NCBI RefSeq assembly: GCF_045223415.1
Contig: NZ_JBEQZJ010000027.1
Coordinates: 1-53,693, forward strand
DNA: 53,693 nt
Reading direction: 5' to 3'
From: Hoskinsella mucinilytica
GTDB lineage: Bacteria; Bacillota_I; Bacilli_A; Erysipelotrichales; Erysipelotrichaceae
Shown here: piece by piece, positions 1 through 7,866 of the stretch
Position numbering within the stretch: the stretch's first letter is position 1
How the letters are laid out: each line of letters begins with the position of its first letter
Notes under the pieces: model-generated
What the model saw: only the letters and a program-made list of their open reading frames with translations
Database searches by the model: none
What the model was told of the DNA's origin: nothing
Position numbers and translations under genes: made by a program

Positions 1-25
1 TACTCTTTCTTAAGGTTTCTCTATT

Positions 26-1015
26 CTATAACACATATGATGTAATAGCTTCATTATCCTCATTTTCAAATAAGGGTATGATCGTTTGTTCGATCAATTC
101 CACTCTATCAGTTGCATTTGGCGCAAACATACATTGCATGCACACAACAAGATGCTTTTTTCGATTTACATAAATGACGTTACCTCCATCTCCCATCGCC
201 GCAAAACCATCTTGCATCACCCACCATAAATAACCATACGCTAAATTCATTTGATCCCAGCGACTTTGTTCTTTCGTACTTTCTTCTACCCAATGAGCAG
301 ATACGATCTGTGACCCTTGCCAATCACCTTTTTGAAGATAAAGTTGACCAAGTTTAGCCATATCCATAGCGCTTAAGGTTAATCCCCATCCGGCTGTATG
401 AATGCCTTGCGTATCTTGTACCCAACCACTCATGGTTCTTGATTGTTGAAAGTCATATTGTTCTTTTTCACTTTGAAATACTATACTTTTTTCTATGTGA
501 ATCCCTAAAGGAGAAAACAACCATGTTCTGGCAAACTCTAAAACAGAAGTACCCGTTGTTTTAACCAAAATGCCCGATAATATATCCGGACCTATCATAG
601 GTGCATAACGAAAGGTACCAACATCACCTTCTTTGCCTAAGTAGCACAATGCTGTATCTACATAACTATCACTTGTAAAGTACTCTATATATGGTTCTTC
701 CTCATATCGATATGGCACACACATTCGCAACATATCTCTAATTGTGATATTTGCACAATCACGTTTTGCTAATTCAGGATAAAAAGTCTGTAGTGTTTGA
801 TCAACCCCTTTTAGATATCCTTTATCGATGGCAATACCAATCAAAATAGATAGGATGCTTTTGGTAACAGAATAGACATGAAGGGTATGTTCTTTTTGAT
901 AATCTTGAAAATACTGTTCATGTATGACCTCTTGATCCTTCATAATGATCAATGCTGCTGTGTTTGGATACTTTTCTTCTATCAGTTCCTTTAAAAATTT
1001 CATATTCTGTTTCAT
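26..1015 (-). CDS. Serine hydrolase, class C beta-lactamase/penicillin-binding fold
   Basis: A 329-aa cytoplasmic-looking protein of the beta-lactamase class C family (esterases, D-aminopeptidases and PBP-like enzymes). The nucleophile motif SVTK is at residues 49-52 (S49, K52), and a YAP triplet at 137-139 stands where the family has YxN. The segment HTAGWGLTLSAMDMAKLG is typical of the family's C-terminal half. No signal peptide is visible, so an intracellular or resistance-unrelated hydrolase is more likely than a true beta-lactamase. The ATG is preceded by GAGGT at good spacing. It is separated from its neighbours and appears monocistronic. The substrate cannot be told from sequence. Confidence 0.85.
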   Translation of the reverse strand: MKQNMKFLKELIEEKYPNTAALIIMKDQEVIHEQYFQDYQKEHTLHVYSVTKSILSILIGIAIDKGYLKGVDQTLQTFYPELAKRDCANITIRDMLRMCVPYRYEEEPYIEYFTSDSYVDTALCYLGKEGDVGTFRYAPMIGPDILSGILVKTTGTSVLEFARTWLFSPLGIHIEKSIVFQSEKEQYDFQQSRTMSGWVQDTQGIHTAGWGLTLSAMDMAKLGQLYLQKGDWQGSQIVSAHWVEESTKEQSRWDQMNLAYGYLWWVMQDGFAAMGDGGNVIYVNRKKHLVVCMQCMFAPNATDRVELIEQTIIPLFENEDNEAITSYVL

Positions 1016-1076
1016 AACTTTACCTCACTTTTCACATCACTACTTTACAGCTTCCCCTAAGGGAAAAGTCAAGCCC

Positions 1077-1186
1077 CAAGAAAATGACCCATAAATGGAT
1101 CATGTGAAAACGAAGTCTCCACACTTGAGTAGATACTCGCTCCCTCAGTAACATCGTTTTGTTTGCCAGACCTTCTCCATGTTGTA
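1077..1186 (-). repeat. 110-bp interspersed repeat, copy 1 (candidate solo right end of an IS200/IS605-type TnpB element)
   Basis: This block matches 52982-53092 with only about four small differences, one involving a 1-bp indel. At its low-coordinate edge it contains an imperfect hairpin: TGACCCAT and ATGGATCA (1085-1102) pair with one mismatch over an AA loop. Such hairpins lie just inside the ends of IS200/IS605 elements. The second copy lies downstream of a truncated tnpB, so both copies are read as the element's right end, which in this family also encodes the guide (omega) RNA. No transposase gene is present here, so this would be a solo end. The repeat is seen directly; its identity is inferred. 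Confidence 0.6.
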
Positions 1187-1226
1187 GATCCCTTTCAAGG
1201 AAAGAATATCTACGAGATCATAAATG

Positions 1227-1264
1227 AAAAGAAGTGTGATGAACCCCATGGATCTTCACACTTC
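1227..1264 (-). terminator. Terminator after the murJ-rsuA-folA-pdp operon
   Basis: GAAGTGTGA (1231-1239) pairs with TCACACTTC (1256-1264). On the minus strand the stem is followed by TTTT. It lies about 90 bases past the stop of the last operon gene. Confidence 0.6.
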
Positions 1265-1356
1265 CTTCATTGTTTTTGGTTGAGTTGATTCTATACAGTT
1301 TATGGGATTCTATTTACCCCTTGTTTATTTACACCCCAGATTCTGTATACCCCACC

Positions 1357-1728
1357 TTATTTCAGATTACCTCTTTCATCATGAAAACATATGAGCCATC
1401 CTGGCAATATAAAGATGAGATATGGGATTCCATATAAGGAATAGATAGGATATCGAAGGATACCAGGAAACCAAGTAATAGCATGAAAAAGAAAAGTATC
1501 CAGAGTAAGGATGATAAAGAATAGGATGAAGACATATCCAACAAGAGCTAGTATCATATAACTACGTTTGATATGTGGTCTTATAAAAGCATAACTAGTC
1601 ATACTGATTCCTATGCAAAGCGTACAGTATTTGATAACAAGTAACACAGGTTGCATCACATGCATGGCTTGTAATATGATACTGAAAAAAATCAAAGCAA
1701 CGCCAAAGAAGAAAGCACCCTTTTTCAT
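1357..1728 (-). CDS. Small polytopic membrane protein of unknown function
   Basis: A 123-aa, very hydrophobic protein with about four predicted membrane spans (roughly residues 5-25, 28-50, 57-78 and 95-115) and short charged loops. I do not recognise a family. Its ATG overlaps the stop codon of pdp by four bases (ATGA), so it is translationally coupled to the nucleoside phosphorylase gene and is the last gene of the operon. A small accessory or transport role is possible, but nothing in the sequence fixes one. Confidence 0.7.
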   Translation of the reverse strand: MKKGAFFFGVALIFFSIILQAMHVMQPVLLVIKYCTLCIGISMTSYAFIRPHIKRSYMILALVGYVFILFFIILTLDTFLFHAITWFPGILRYPIYSLYGIPYLIFILPGWLICFHDERGNLK

Positions 1729-3026
1729 TGAATGACCTTATGGATAAGATCACTCTTTTCCACAACTTCTTTGGTAAAATGGAATGCACCATAAAAGTCT
1801 TCTAGCCAATGTTCTGGTAATGGTCGATTGATATGCACAAAGGCAAGAATATCACCTTTCTCTACATAATCCCCATCTTTTTTATTTAACACAATACCTA
1901 CAGCCGGATCAATGGTATCTTCTTTTACCATACGCCCTGCTCCAAGTTGCATTGCCAAAGTTCCTAAGGTCAGCGCATGAACATCTTTGATATAACCACA
2001 TTCTTTGCTTGTGATTTCCAAAATTTCTTTTGCTTGTGGTAATAATTCCGGATGTAAGATTTGTTCGATGTTTCCACCTTGTGCTTCTACCATTTCCAAT
2101 AACTTATCCAATGCACGATGATCATCCATAACGTTTTGAAGCATAGATCTTGCGCTGATTTCATCTTCTGCTTTGCCTGCTTGCATCAACATGATGCTTC
2201 CTGCTTTTAAACAAAGCTCAGTAAAATCTTTTGGTCCTTTTCCCTGTAAGGTAGCAATTGCCTCTTTGACCTCTAAAGCATTACCAATGGCATTGCCCAA
2301 GGGCTGGTTCATATTGGAAATCATTGCTCGTACATCTTTATGGAAATGTTGACCAATTCGTATCATCGTTTCCGCCAGCTTCTGTGCATCTTTTGCTGTC
2401 TGCATAAAGGCGCCTTCCCCATACTTTACATCTAATAAAATAGTATCCGAACCGGCAGCTAATTTCTTCGACATAATACTAGAAGCAATCAATGGAATAG
2501 AATTGACTGTTGCCGTAACATCTCGAAGTGCATATAGTTTTTTATCAGCCGGTACCAAAGTACCTGTTTGTCCTATGATCGCCAACCCGATCTCTTTTAC
2601 TTGACTTAAAAATTCATCGATCGTTAAATCAACTCGAAATCCTTCAATGCTTTCCGCCTTATCTAAGGTTCCACCCGTATGTCCAAGGCCTCGGCCACTC
2701 ATTTTTGCGACCTTTACACCACAAGCGGCTACCATCGGTGCAAGAGAAAGACTTGTTTTATCTCCGACACCACCAGTAGAATGCTTATCACATTTCACTC
2801 CAGGTATACTAGATAGATCGATCATATCACCACTATGCAACATTTCCTCTGTCAAATAGGCAGTTTCCTCTTCCTCCATACCGTTAAAATAAATTGCCAT
2901 TAATAAGGCACTTACTTGATAATCCGGAATCGTTCCTTTTACATATTCTGAAATAAAAAAATGTAGTTCTTCTTTGGTTAATGCTTGATGTTCTTTCTTT
3001 TTCTCGATGATATCTACAAATCGCAT
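1725..3026 (-). CDS. pdp: Pyrimidine-nucleoside phosphorylase
   Basis: A 433-aa enzyme that cleaves uridine, thymidine and deoxyuridine with phosphate to give the base and (deoxy)ribose-1-phosphate, in cytosolic pyrimidine salvage. The family signature SGRGLGHTGGTLDKAE is near residues 109-124, and the phosphate-binding segment KHSTGGVGDKTS is near 81-92. Length and domain order (small alpha domain, then alpha/beta domain and C-terminal barrel-sandwich part) fit the thymidine/pyrimidine phosphorylase family. It overlaps folA by 13 bases upstream and the small membrane-protein gene by four downstream. Pdp rather than strict thymidine phosphorylase is the usual Bacillota form; sequence reading alone does not settle substrate range. 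Confidence 0.93.
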   Translation of the reverse strand: MRFVDIIEKKKEHQALTKEELHFFISEYVKGTIPDYQVSALLMAIYFNGMEEEETAYLTEEMLHSGDMIDLSSIPGVKCDKHSTGGVGDKTSLSLAPMVAACGVKVAKMSGRGLGHTGGTLDKAESIEGFRVDLTIDEFLSQVKEIGLAIIGQTGTLVPADKKLYALRDVTATVNSIPLIASSIMSKKLAAGSDTILLDVKYGEGAFMQTAKDAQKLAETMIRIGQHFHKDVRAMISNMNQPLGNAIGNALEVKEAIATLQGKGPKDFTELCLKAGSIMLMQAGKAEDEISARSMLQNVMDDHRALDKLLEMVEAQGGNIEQILHPELLPQAKEILEITSKECGYIKDVHALTLGTLAMQLGAGRMVKEDTIDPAVGIVLNKKDGDYVEKGDILAFVHINRPLPEHWLEDFYGAFHFTKEVVEKSDLIHKVIQ

Positions 3027-3502
3027 AAAGTTCCCTTCTTTCTTTTATAGGAATACCATGTAAATGTTGGATAATCACGTGTTTCTATACAACTATAATC
3101 TGTTTTATTCCATTCAGGAAATGTCGTATCTCCATGATATCGTTGTTTCATAATAGAAAGATATAAGGTATCTGCATAAGGAAGTGCCATTTCATATACT
3201 TTGCGACCTCCGCCCACCATGATCATTTCTTTTGTGTTTTGATACTTACGTAAAATAGAGATAGGATCTTGACAGATTATTTCGCCATGCTTACATAAAA
3301 GATCGTTATGATGACTTACGATCATGATCTGTCTATCCTCTAATGGATTAGGAAGTGATTCCCAAGTGGTTCTTCCCATGAACAGTTTATGTCCCATCGT
3401 CAAGGATCGAAACAACGCAAGTTCTTGATGATCATGCCATGGCATATGCCCTTGATTCCCAATAACGCCATCAAGATCCATAGCTGCTATGATCGTGATC
3501 AT
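3014..3502 (-). CDS. folA: Dihydrofolate reductase
   Basis: A 162-aa enzyme that reduces dihydrofolate to tetrahydrofolate with NADPH. The N-terminal MITIIAAMDLDGVIGNQG strand and loop, the MPWH segment (20-23), GRTTWESLP and the MVGGGRKVYE nucleotide-binding segment are all typical. The catalytic carboxylate position, Asp27 in E. coli, reads Glu27 here, and the residues before it (DHQ instead of the usual LPxx) are unusual. It overlaps rsuA by four bases and pdp by 13. No thyA lies in the window. Confidence 0.93.
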   Translation of the reverse strand: MITIIAAMDLDGVIGNQGHMPWHDHQELALFRSLTMGHKLFMGRTTWESLPNPLEDRQIMIVSHHNDLLCKHGEIICQDPISILRKYQNTKEMIMVGGGRKVYEMALPYADTLYLSIMKQRYHGDTTFPEWNKTDYSCIETRDYPTFTWYSYKRKKGTLCDL

Positions 3503-4197
3503 GATGCTTTTAATCGTTCTAATTCATCATCACTCAAATAGCGCCATTCTCCGGGAGCTAAGGTTTCATCTAAGCAAAGATTTCCCATACGAATACGTTT
3601 TAAACCTAATACCTCATGCCCAACAGCATGGATCATTCGTTTGACTTGATGAAATTTCCCTTGTGAAATGATCAAATGAATAAGAGTAGGTTCTATTAAC
3701 TTCACCTTTGCAGGATAAACAGGCTCATCATCTAAACAGATGGTTCCATTTTCAAGAAGTACGATGTCTTCTTGAGATAAAGGAGCATCTAAGACTACTT
3801 CGTATTCTTTTTCCACATGTTTTTTAGGAGATAATAAGGCATGAGAAAGTGCACCATCATTGGTCAATAATAGCAATCCTTGTGTATCGATATCTAGTCT
3901 TCCTACAGGAAACATATCTTTTGGTAAATGGATATCCAAAAGATCCATAACCGTTGGATGCAGGTTATCTTGTGTTGCGGAAACACAGCCATCCGGCTTA
4001 TTCAACATAATATAATAATATTTTTGATAACTGATTTCTTCGCCATCTAAGGTAATAATATCTTTCGTTTCATCAACGTGTACATCATCCTTCTTACAAA
4101 CAACACCGTTAATTTCCACAAACCCTTTGCGAATCATTTGTTTTACTTCTTTACGAGAGCCTGCATTGGCATGAGCCAAGTATTTATCTAATCGCAT
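3499..4197 (-). CDS. rsuA: RsuA-family 16S rRNA pseudouridine synthase
   Basis: A 232-aa protein with an N-terminal S4 RNA-binding domain (about residues 1-60) and a pseudouridine synthase domain. The catalytic motif GRLDIDTQGLLLLTNDG contains the active Asp, and the GKFHQVKRM motif follows near residue 178. RsuA makes pseudouridine 516 in 16S rRNA; RluB-like 23S specificity cannot be fully excluded. It starts two bases after the flippase gene and overlaps folA by four. In Bacillus subtilis a small rsuA-like gene also sits next to ytgP, which supports the assignment. Confidence 0.88.
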   Translation of the reverse strand: MRLDKYLAHANAGSRKEVKQMIRKGFVEINGVVCKKDDVHVDETKDIITLDGEEISYQKYYYIMLNKPDGCVSATQDNLHPTVMDLLDIHLPKDMFPVGRLDIDTQGLLLLTNDGALSHALLSPKKHVEKEYEVVLDAPLSQEDIVLLENGTICLDDEPVYPAKVKLIEPTLIHLIISQGKFHQVKRMIHAVGHEVLGLKRIRMGNLCLDETLAPGEWRYLSDDELERLKAS

Positions 4198-4199
4198 AA

Positions 4200-5912
4200 T
4201 TAACCTCTTTTTACTTTTTTCTTGATACGATTCAAATCGATATGAAATAAAGTTTGCGGTAATTGGAAAATACCGGTTAAAACGATATAACCGCCTAACG
4301 CAATGATACCGGATACTCCTAGTTGTACGATACCGATCATTCTTCCCTGTCCATATCCCTTCAACCCGATCAATTCACATAACCAAGCCAATAAGAACAT
4401 AACAGTACATCCTAATACGATGATAAAGAACTTATGCAATGTATATTTCCAATTAACATGGTATTGATGTGCCAAAGAATACATTCCCATGATCAAATAA
4501 AAGCCCATGGAAATCATACTGGAAATAACGACGCCGGAATAACCAAAGAAATATAGCATTGGATAAGAAAGAATAAACTTGATCGATACCATAATAACCT
4601 GAAAACGAATACACAACTTTCTTTGTCCTACTGCCATCATCAATGCAGTGATCACAGGATTGATCGTACTAAACAATGCTTCAATGGAAAACCATTTTAA
4701 TATTTCTGCACAAACCTCTAGATCCCCCGGATTAGCTGGTGGAAACAAAATATCATATAAAGGTTTCGCATAAATAAACAAACAGAAGCTAATCGGTACA
4801 CCAATATATAAGACGATGTCAAAACAATCACGAATATTTTTTCTGATTTGTTTATAATCTTGTTTCGCTAATGCAGATGTAATATGAGGAATGATTGCAC
4901 TAGAAAAGCCAGGTGCTAAAATCATTGGGATGGACATTAATTTTAATACTCCATAATTGATACATCCGGTAATTAATACGATTTCTTGTCCGGTATTGCC
5001 ATGTGCCTCTAATCCATTTTTCAAAAACACCGTATTAACAATGGTATCACTATATCCCAAGATCGCACTGAATAAATAAGGCATTGCGATCATTACAAGC
5101 TCTTGTAGAATTGCTTTACGATCCGTATTTGCGACTATTTCCTGCTCTTTCGCCATTTTACGCATCGTCGGCATCGTCTTTCGATCATAAAATTTCAAAT
5201 GAAGAAATGCCAATATGGCAGCTACACTTGTAGATATGACTCCGAAATAAACGCTCCACACATGACCATAATGAAATACATAAATAGCGATCGCACTCAA
5301 AATCAGTAAAAATGCTACACGGGCAATCTGTTCAAGAACCTGCGATAATGCATATACTTCCATTTCCTTCAATCCCTGATAAAAGCCACGTGTTGCACTT
5401 AAGACCGGAACAAAGAATAAAGCAAAACTTATTAAGATCAATACCAAACGCATCGTCGAAATATCCGCTGATGTGGATACGATCTGCGTTGCCGGTTTTA
5501 AATATCCTATTGCTTGTGCTACTCCAACATCTGAGGTAGGAAGCACAAGCTTTGCCAATGGAGATGAAAACAGTATGACCAAAAGCATTGCGAAGGCACC
5601 AAAACAAATCATGACAAGCGTAGATAATTTACGAATCATAAGAGAGGTTCGATAATCACCTTTACTTGTATATTTCGCTACCATCGTCGCAACGGCAAAA
5701 GGAAATCCTGCGGTAAAAATATTCAACAGATAACTGTATATATTATAAGCCACACCATACATGGCCACATTGGCTTCATTCCCAAGCAAGGTATTAAAAG
5801 GTACTGCATAAAACAATCCTATGAATTTTGCGACGAAAATACCTGCGGAAGAAATCAATGCACCCGTAATAATGGATTGTTTTCTATTTGATATTGCTTT
5901 CTGATTACTCAT
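4200..5912 (-). CDS. murJ: MurJ/YtgP-type lipid II flippase (polysaccharide biosynthesis family)
   Basis: A 570-aa integral membrane protein of the MOP exporter superfamily with about 14 hydrophobic segments. The N-terminal region with SAGIFVAKFIGLFYAVPF and the repeated pattern of small-residue helices match the YtgP/SpoVB branch. In B. subtilis YtgP is the MurJ-type flippase that moves lipid II across the membrane for peptidoglycan synthesis. The adjacency to rsuA matches the ytgP locus and favours YtgP over the sporulation paralogue SpoVB. It follows a lipoprotein gene by 18 bases and precedes rsuA by two. Confidence 0.8.
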   Translation of the reverse strand: MSNQKAISNRKQSIITGALISSAGIFVAKFIGLFYAVPFNTLLGNEANVAMYGVAYNIYSYLLNIFTAGFPFAVATMVAKYTSKGDYRTSLMIRKLSTLVMICFGAFAMLLVILFSSPLAKLVLPTSDVGVAQAIGYLKPATQIVSTSADISTMRLVLILISFALFFVPVLSATRGFYQGLKEMEVYALSQVLEQIARVAFLLILSAIAIYVFHYGHVWSVYFGVISTSVAAILAFLHLKFYDRKTMPTMRKMAKEQEIVANTDRKAILQELVMIAMPYLFSAILGYSDTIVNTVFLKNGLEAHGNTGQEIVLITGCINYGVLKLMSIPMILAPGFSSAIIPHITSALAKQDYKQIRKNIRDCFDIVLYIGVPISFCLFIYAKPLYDILFPPANPGDLEVCAEILKWFSIEALFSTINPVITALMMAVGQRKLCIRFQVIMVSIKFILSYPMLYFFGYSGVVISSMISMGFYLIMGMYSLAHQYHVNWKYTLHKFFIIVLGCTVMFLLAWLCELIGLKGYGQGRMIGIVQLGVSGIIALGGYIVLTGIFQLPQTLFHIDLNRIKKKVKRG

Positions 5913-5930
5913 GATTTCAAAACCTTTCTA

Positions 5931-6458
5931 CTATTCTTTTTCCTGTTCACTGCTTTCTTCTGCAAAGCTCAGATTAAAGAACGCATTGAATTTATTTGTT
6001 CTTGTAGCATCCGACCAGGATACCAACACATTCAACGTAAACTGTTTTTCCTTTGAAATGCCATCTAATATGATACCCTGCCAATAATCAAGATCAGGAT
6101 ACGCTTGAAAAGGCAACATCGAGTAAGCGTGGTCAATATCATCACCAACCAAACCAAGACATGGATATATATTGGTATTAGAATCCACTGCCTGATCAAT
6201 GGCAATTGCTTGAATATCATACATTGCCACTCTCGGGTTATTAATAATGACTTCATATTTATAAGACCCATCTGCTTGCTTTTGTTGAATCAATTTATAA
6301 TCAAAAGGAATGGTTTTAGATACATTTCCCTTGTTATTCATGACTGCATTGATAAAGGTTTCATAGTTTTTCATGCTTTCTTCTTCTTTTTTGCTTTTGC
6401 CACTACAGCCACATAACAACACTAGCAGGCAAATCGCAATAAGGGAACATCGACGCAT
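5931..6458 (-). CDS. Putative lipoprotein of unknown function
   Basis: A 175-aa protein with a type II signal peptide: MRRC, a hydrophobic core, then the lipobox LCGC with the acylated Cys at residue 18. The start at 6458 is chosen over an in-frame ATG 16 codons upstream because AGAGGTGA precedes it at correct spacing and the upstream ATG lies within the promoter. The mature part is soluble and beta-rich, with no family I recognise. It is the first gene before murJ (18-bp gap), so it may be co-expressed with cell-wall precursor export. Surface anchoring follows from the lipobox; the function is unknown. Confidence 0.75.
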   Translation of the reverse strand: MRRCSLIAICLLVLLCGCSGKSKKEEESMKNYETFINAVMNNKGNVSKTIPFDYKLIQQKQADGSYKYEVIINNPRVAMYDIQAIAIDQAVDSNTNIYPCLGLVGDDIDHAYSMLPFQAYPDLDYWQGIILDGISKEKQFTLNVLVSWSDATRTNKFNAFFNLSFAEESSEQEKE

Positions 6459-6477
6459 AACATCACCTCTATCGTAC

Positions 6478-6506
6478 ATTATATCAAATCTCATGAGATT
6501 AAACAA
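6478..6506 (-). promoter_or_regulatory. Promoter of the lipoprotein-murJ operon with palindromic spacer
   Basis: On the minus strand, TTGTTT (6501-6506) and TATAAT (6478-6483) are 17 bases apart, with TGA before the -10 forming an extended -10. Fourteen of the spacer bases, AATCTCATGAGATT (6487-6500), are a perfect palindrome, a natural place for a repressor to bind. Confidence 0.65.
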
Positions 6507-6580
6507 TCATGTTTCTGCCCTGTTATCTACCTGTTTTTAATGAGAATGCGGTTTTTAGTTGAAATACTTCATTGAGAACG

Positions 6581-6613
6581 CAAAAAAACAACACAAAAGA
6601 TCGTGCTGTTTTT
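6581..6613 (-). terminator. Terminator after the 181-aa membrane-anchored protein gene
   Basis: On the minus strand AACAGCAC pairs with GTGTTGTT (one G-U pair) around GATCTTTT and is followed by a run of seven T. Confidence 0.7.
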
Positions 6614-6657
6614 ACCTTTCTTTACCATGAACCAGTAAGTATCTACTTCATTGTAGT

Positions 6658-7203
6658 TTATTCTTTTTCTATATATTGATCTAGAATCTTTATGATTGTA
6701 TGATCCAATGGCTTTAAATATGTTTCATCAATCTCTTCTAAAGTCTGATCTTTATCATTCTGATAAACATCTCGAAGAAATCCCTGTATATAAACTTTCT
6801 GTTTCAATTCGAATATCACATTGATATGTGTACTAGATCCTTTTGTAATATTATAAAACTTCACACGTACTTCTTTTCCATTCCAAGTAAGGGTATGTAT
6901 AAGCGTATCCTTATCCGAATGAGAAAAATAATCCATATCATAATCAGAACATACGATCCAATAAGGATGGCCATCAATCTTTGCATCTTCATTCGCATTG
7001 GCGAAATACAAACCGCTTTGATACAGTAAGTAATTACGAACGTTGTAGCATTGCGTATCTATCATCTGATCTTGATTCAATCCATATGCTTCTGCATCAA
7101 CCGCAACATTAGAAACTCTTCTTAGAAAGTAGTGTTGATTTGCAAAATATAAAACACCAAGTAATACTAATGTCAGAAAGATGATGATGAATTTTTTCTT
7201 CAT
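6658..7203 (-). CDS. Membrane-anchored protein of unknown function
   Basis: About 181 aa with an N-terminal membrane anchor or uncleaved signal (MKKKF, then a hydrophobic stretch to about residue 22) and an extracytoplasmic domain rich in Tyr and Asp. The start at 7203 is preferred because AAAGGGA lies nine bases before it; an in-frame GTG at 7224 is not preceded by a good site. I recognise no domain. It has its own terminator and a long untranslated region upstream. Confidence 0.65.
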   Translation of the reverse strand: MKKKFIIIFLTLVLLGVLYFANQHYFLRRVSNVAVDAEAYGLNQDQMIDTQCYNVRNYLLYQSGLYFANANEDAKIDGHPYWIVCSDYDMDYFSHSDKDTLIHTLTWNGKEVRVKFYNITKGSSTHINVIFELKQKVYIQGFLRDVYQNDKDQTLEEIDETYLKPLDHTIIKILDQYIEKE

Positions 7204-7411
7204 TCTATTCATTCCCTTTATCACAATTTAAGTAAACATCGTTCACCTACATTTCATAATATTGATAGACAGTTACCCAATGATTTCCATGCTGAATGCC
7301 ACTGTCAATTGTCTAATTACTTAGATGATATATAAATAAAAACATTACAAATGATCAAAGTAAGCATTCAACTACAGAAATAATTACTCTTACAATGAAA
7401 ATCACACTTGT

Positions 7412-7495
7412 TTATTTACTGAAGTTCTGGCATCCAATTCTAGAAAGATGCCACCATATCAGTAACACCAACTTCTTATTGATTTCGTAAATCAT
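7412..7495 (-). CDS. Possible 27-aa peptide
   Basis: A 27-codon ORF starting MIYEINKK and ending in QNFSK. AAGGA precedes the ATG by six bases, and a TTGACA promoter candidate lies about 30 bases further up. Nothing else supports it. It could be a leader peptide, a decayed gene end or chance. Confidence 0.25.
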   Translation of the reverse strand: MIYEINKKLVLLIWWHLSRIGCQNFSK

Positions 7496-7522
7496 AAAGG
7501 ATCCTTCTTTCTTTATATTTTT

Positions 7523-7574
7523 AGCCTAACAGTATGTTTCTACATTGTCAATACTTTTTCCTTCATGTTAGGCT
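7523..7574 (-). promoter_or_regulatory. Promoter candidate flanked by an inverted repeat
   Basis: On the minus strand TTGACA (7546-7551) is followed after 17 bases by TAGGCT (7523-7528) with TG ahead of it. Perfect 9-base arms AGCCTAACA (7523-7531) and TGTTAGGCT (7566-7574) flank this core, one of them covering the -10. The arrangement looks like an operator. Confidence 0.4.
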
Positions 7575-7627
7575 GATGTTACTCTTTCATTTCGATAGAG
7601 TGATATTGCTAGTATTCTATGGTTTTG

Positions 7628-7660
7628 AAAAAAATAAAACGACCGCTTGGTCGTTTTATT
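7628..7660 (-). terminator. Terminator of the dipicolinate cluster
   Basis: AATAAAACGACC and GGTCGTTTTATT (7633-7644 and 7649-7660) form a 12-bp perfect stem with a 4-base loop, followed on the minus strand by at least six T. The stem overlaps the stop codon of the DUF1540 gene. Confidence 0.9.
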
Positions 7661-7820
7661 TGCCACACTTGCAACGGAATGATTTACATTCTGTTTCATG
7701 GCACTGATTAGGTTCTACACAGTTGTCACAGCAAACAGAGATTGTTTCAGCCTCACAACGGTTATCCTTATGATATACACAAGAATGTACATTACATAAG
7801 ATTTCAGTTTTTTTCTGCAT
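7656..7820 (-). CDS. DUF1540-like cysteine-rich small protein
   Basis: A 54-aa protein beginning MQKKTEILC, with ten Cys residues in the DUF1540 arrangement: CNVHSC near the N-terminus, then a CEAETISV segment, and TECKSF near the C-terminus. The conserved spacing suggests metal or disulfide binding; the family's function is unknown, though members occur widely in spore formers. The start has a strong GGAGGTGG site. It is the last gene of the dipicolinate cluster, directly before its terminator, so late-sporulation expression is likely by context. Confidence 0.8.
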   Translation of the reverse strand: MQKKTEILCNVHSCVYHKDNRCEAETISVCCDNCVEPNQCHETECKSFRCKCGK

Positions 7821-7866
7821 CACACTTCCACCTCCATCGGTTTTAGTATGTGAACGAATTTATAAT

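Larger units (their letters stand above)
1016..1356. other. Intergenic region with TnpB-element-like end and a terminator
   Basis: This 341-bp stretch has no convincing gene. It holds one copy of a 110-bp repeat (1077-1186) shared with 52982-53092 and a stem-loop at 1227-1264 that fits a terminator for the minus-strand operon above it. The rest (1265-1356) shows only short T-rich runs. Confidence 0.7.
7204..7655. other. Gene-poor stretch with a promoter-like inverted repeat and a possible peptide ORF
   Basis: No large gene is visible over about 450 bases. The stretch contains a TTGACA-bearing inverted repeat at 7523-7574, a 27-codon minus-strand ORF at 7412-7495, and the terminator of the DUF1540 gene at 7628-7660. 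The section 7204-7411 is AT-rich with a further TTGACA (minus strand, near 7315) but no good -10. Confidence 0.5.
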
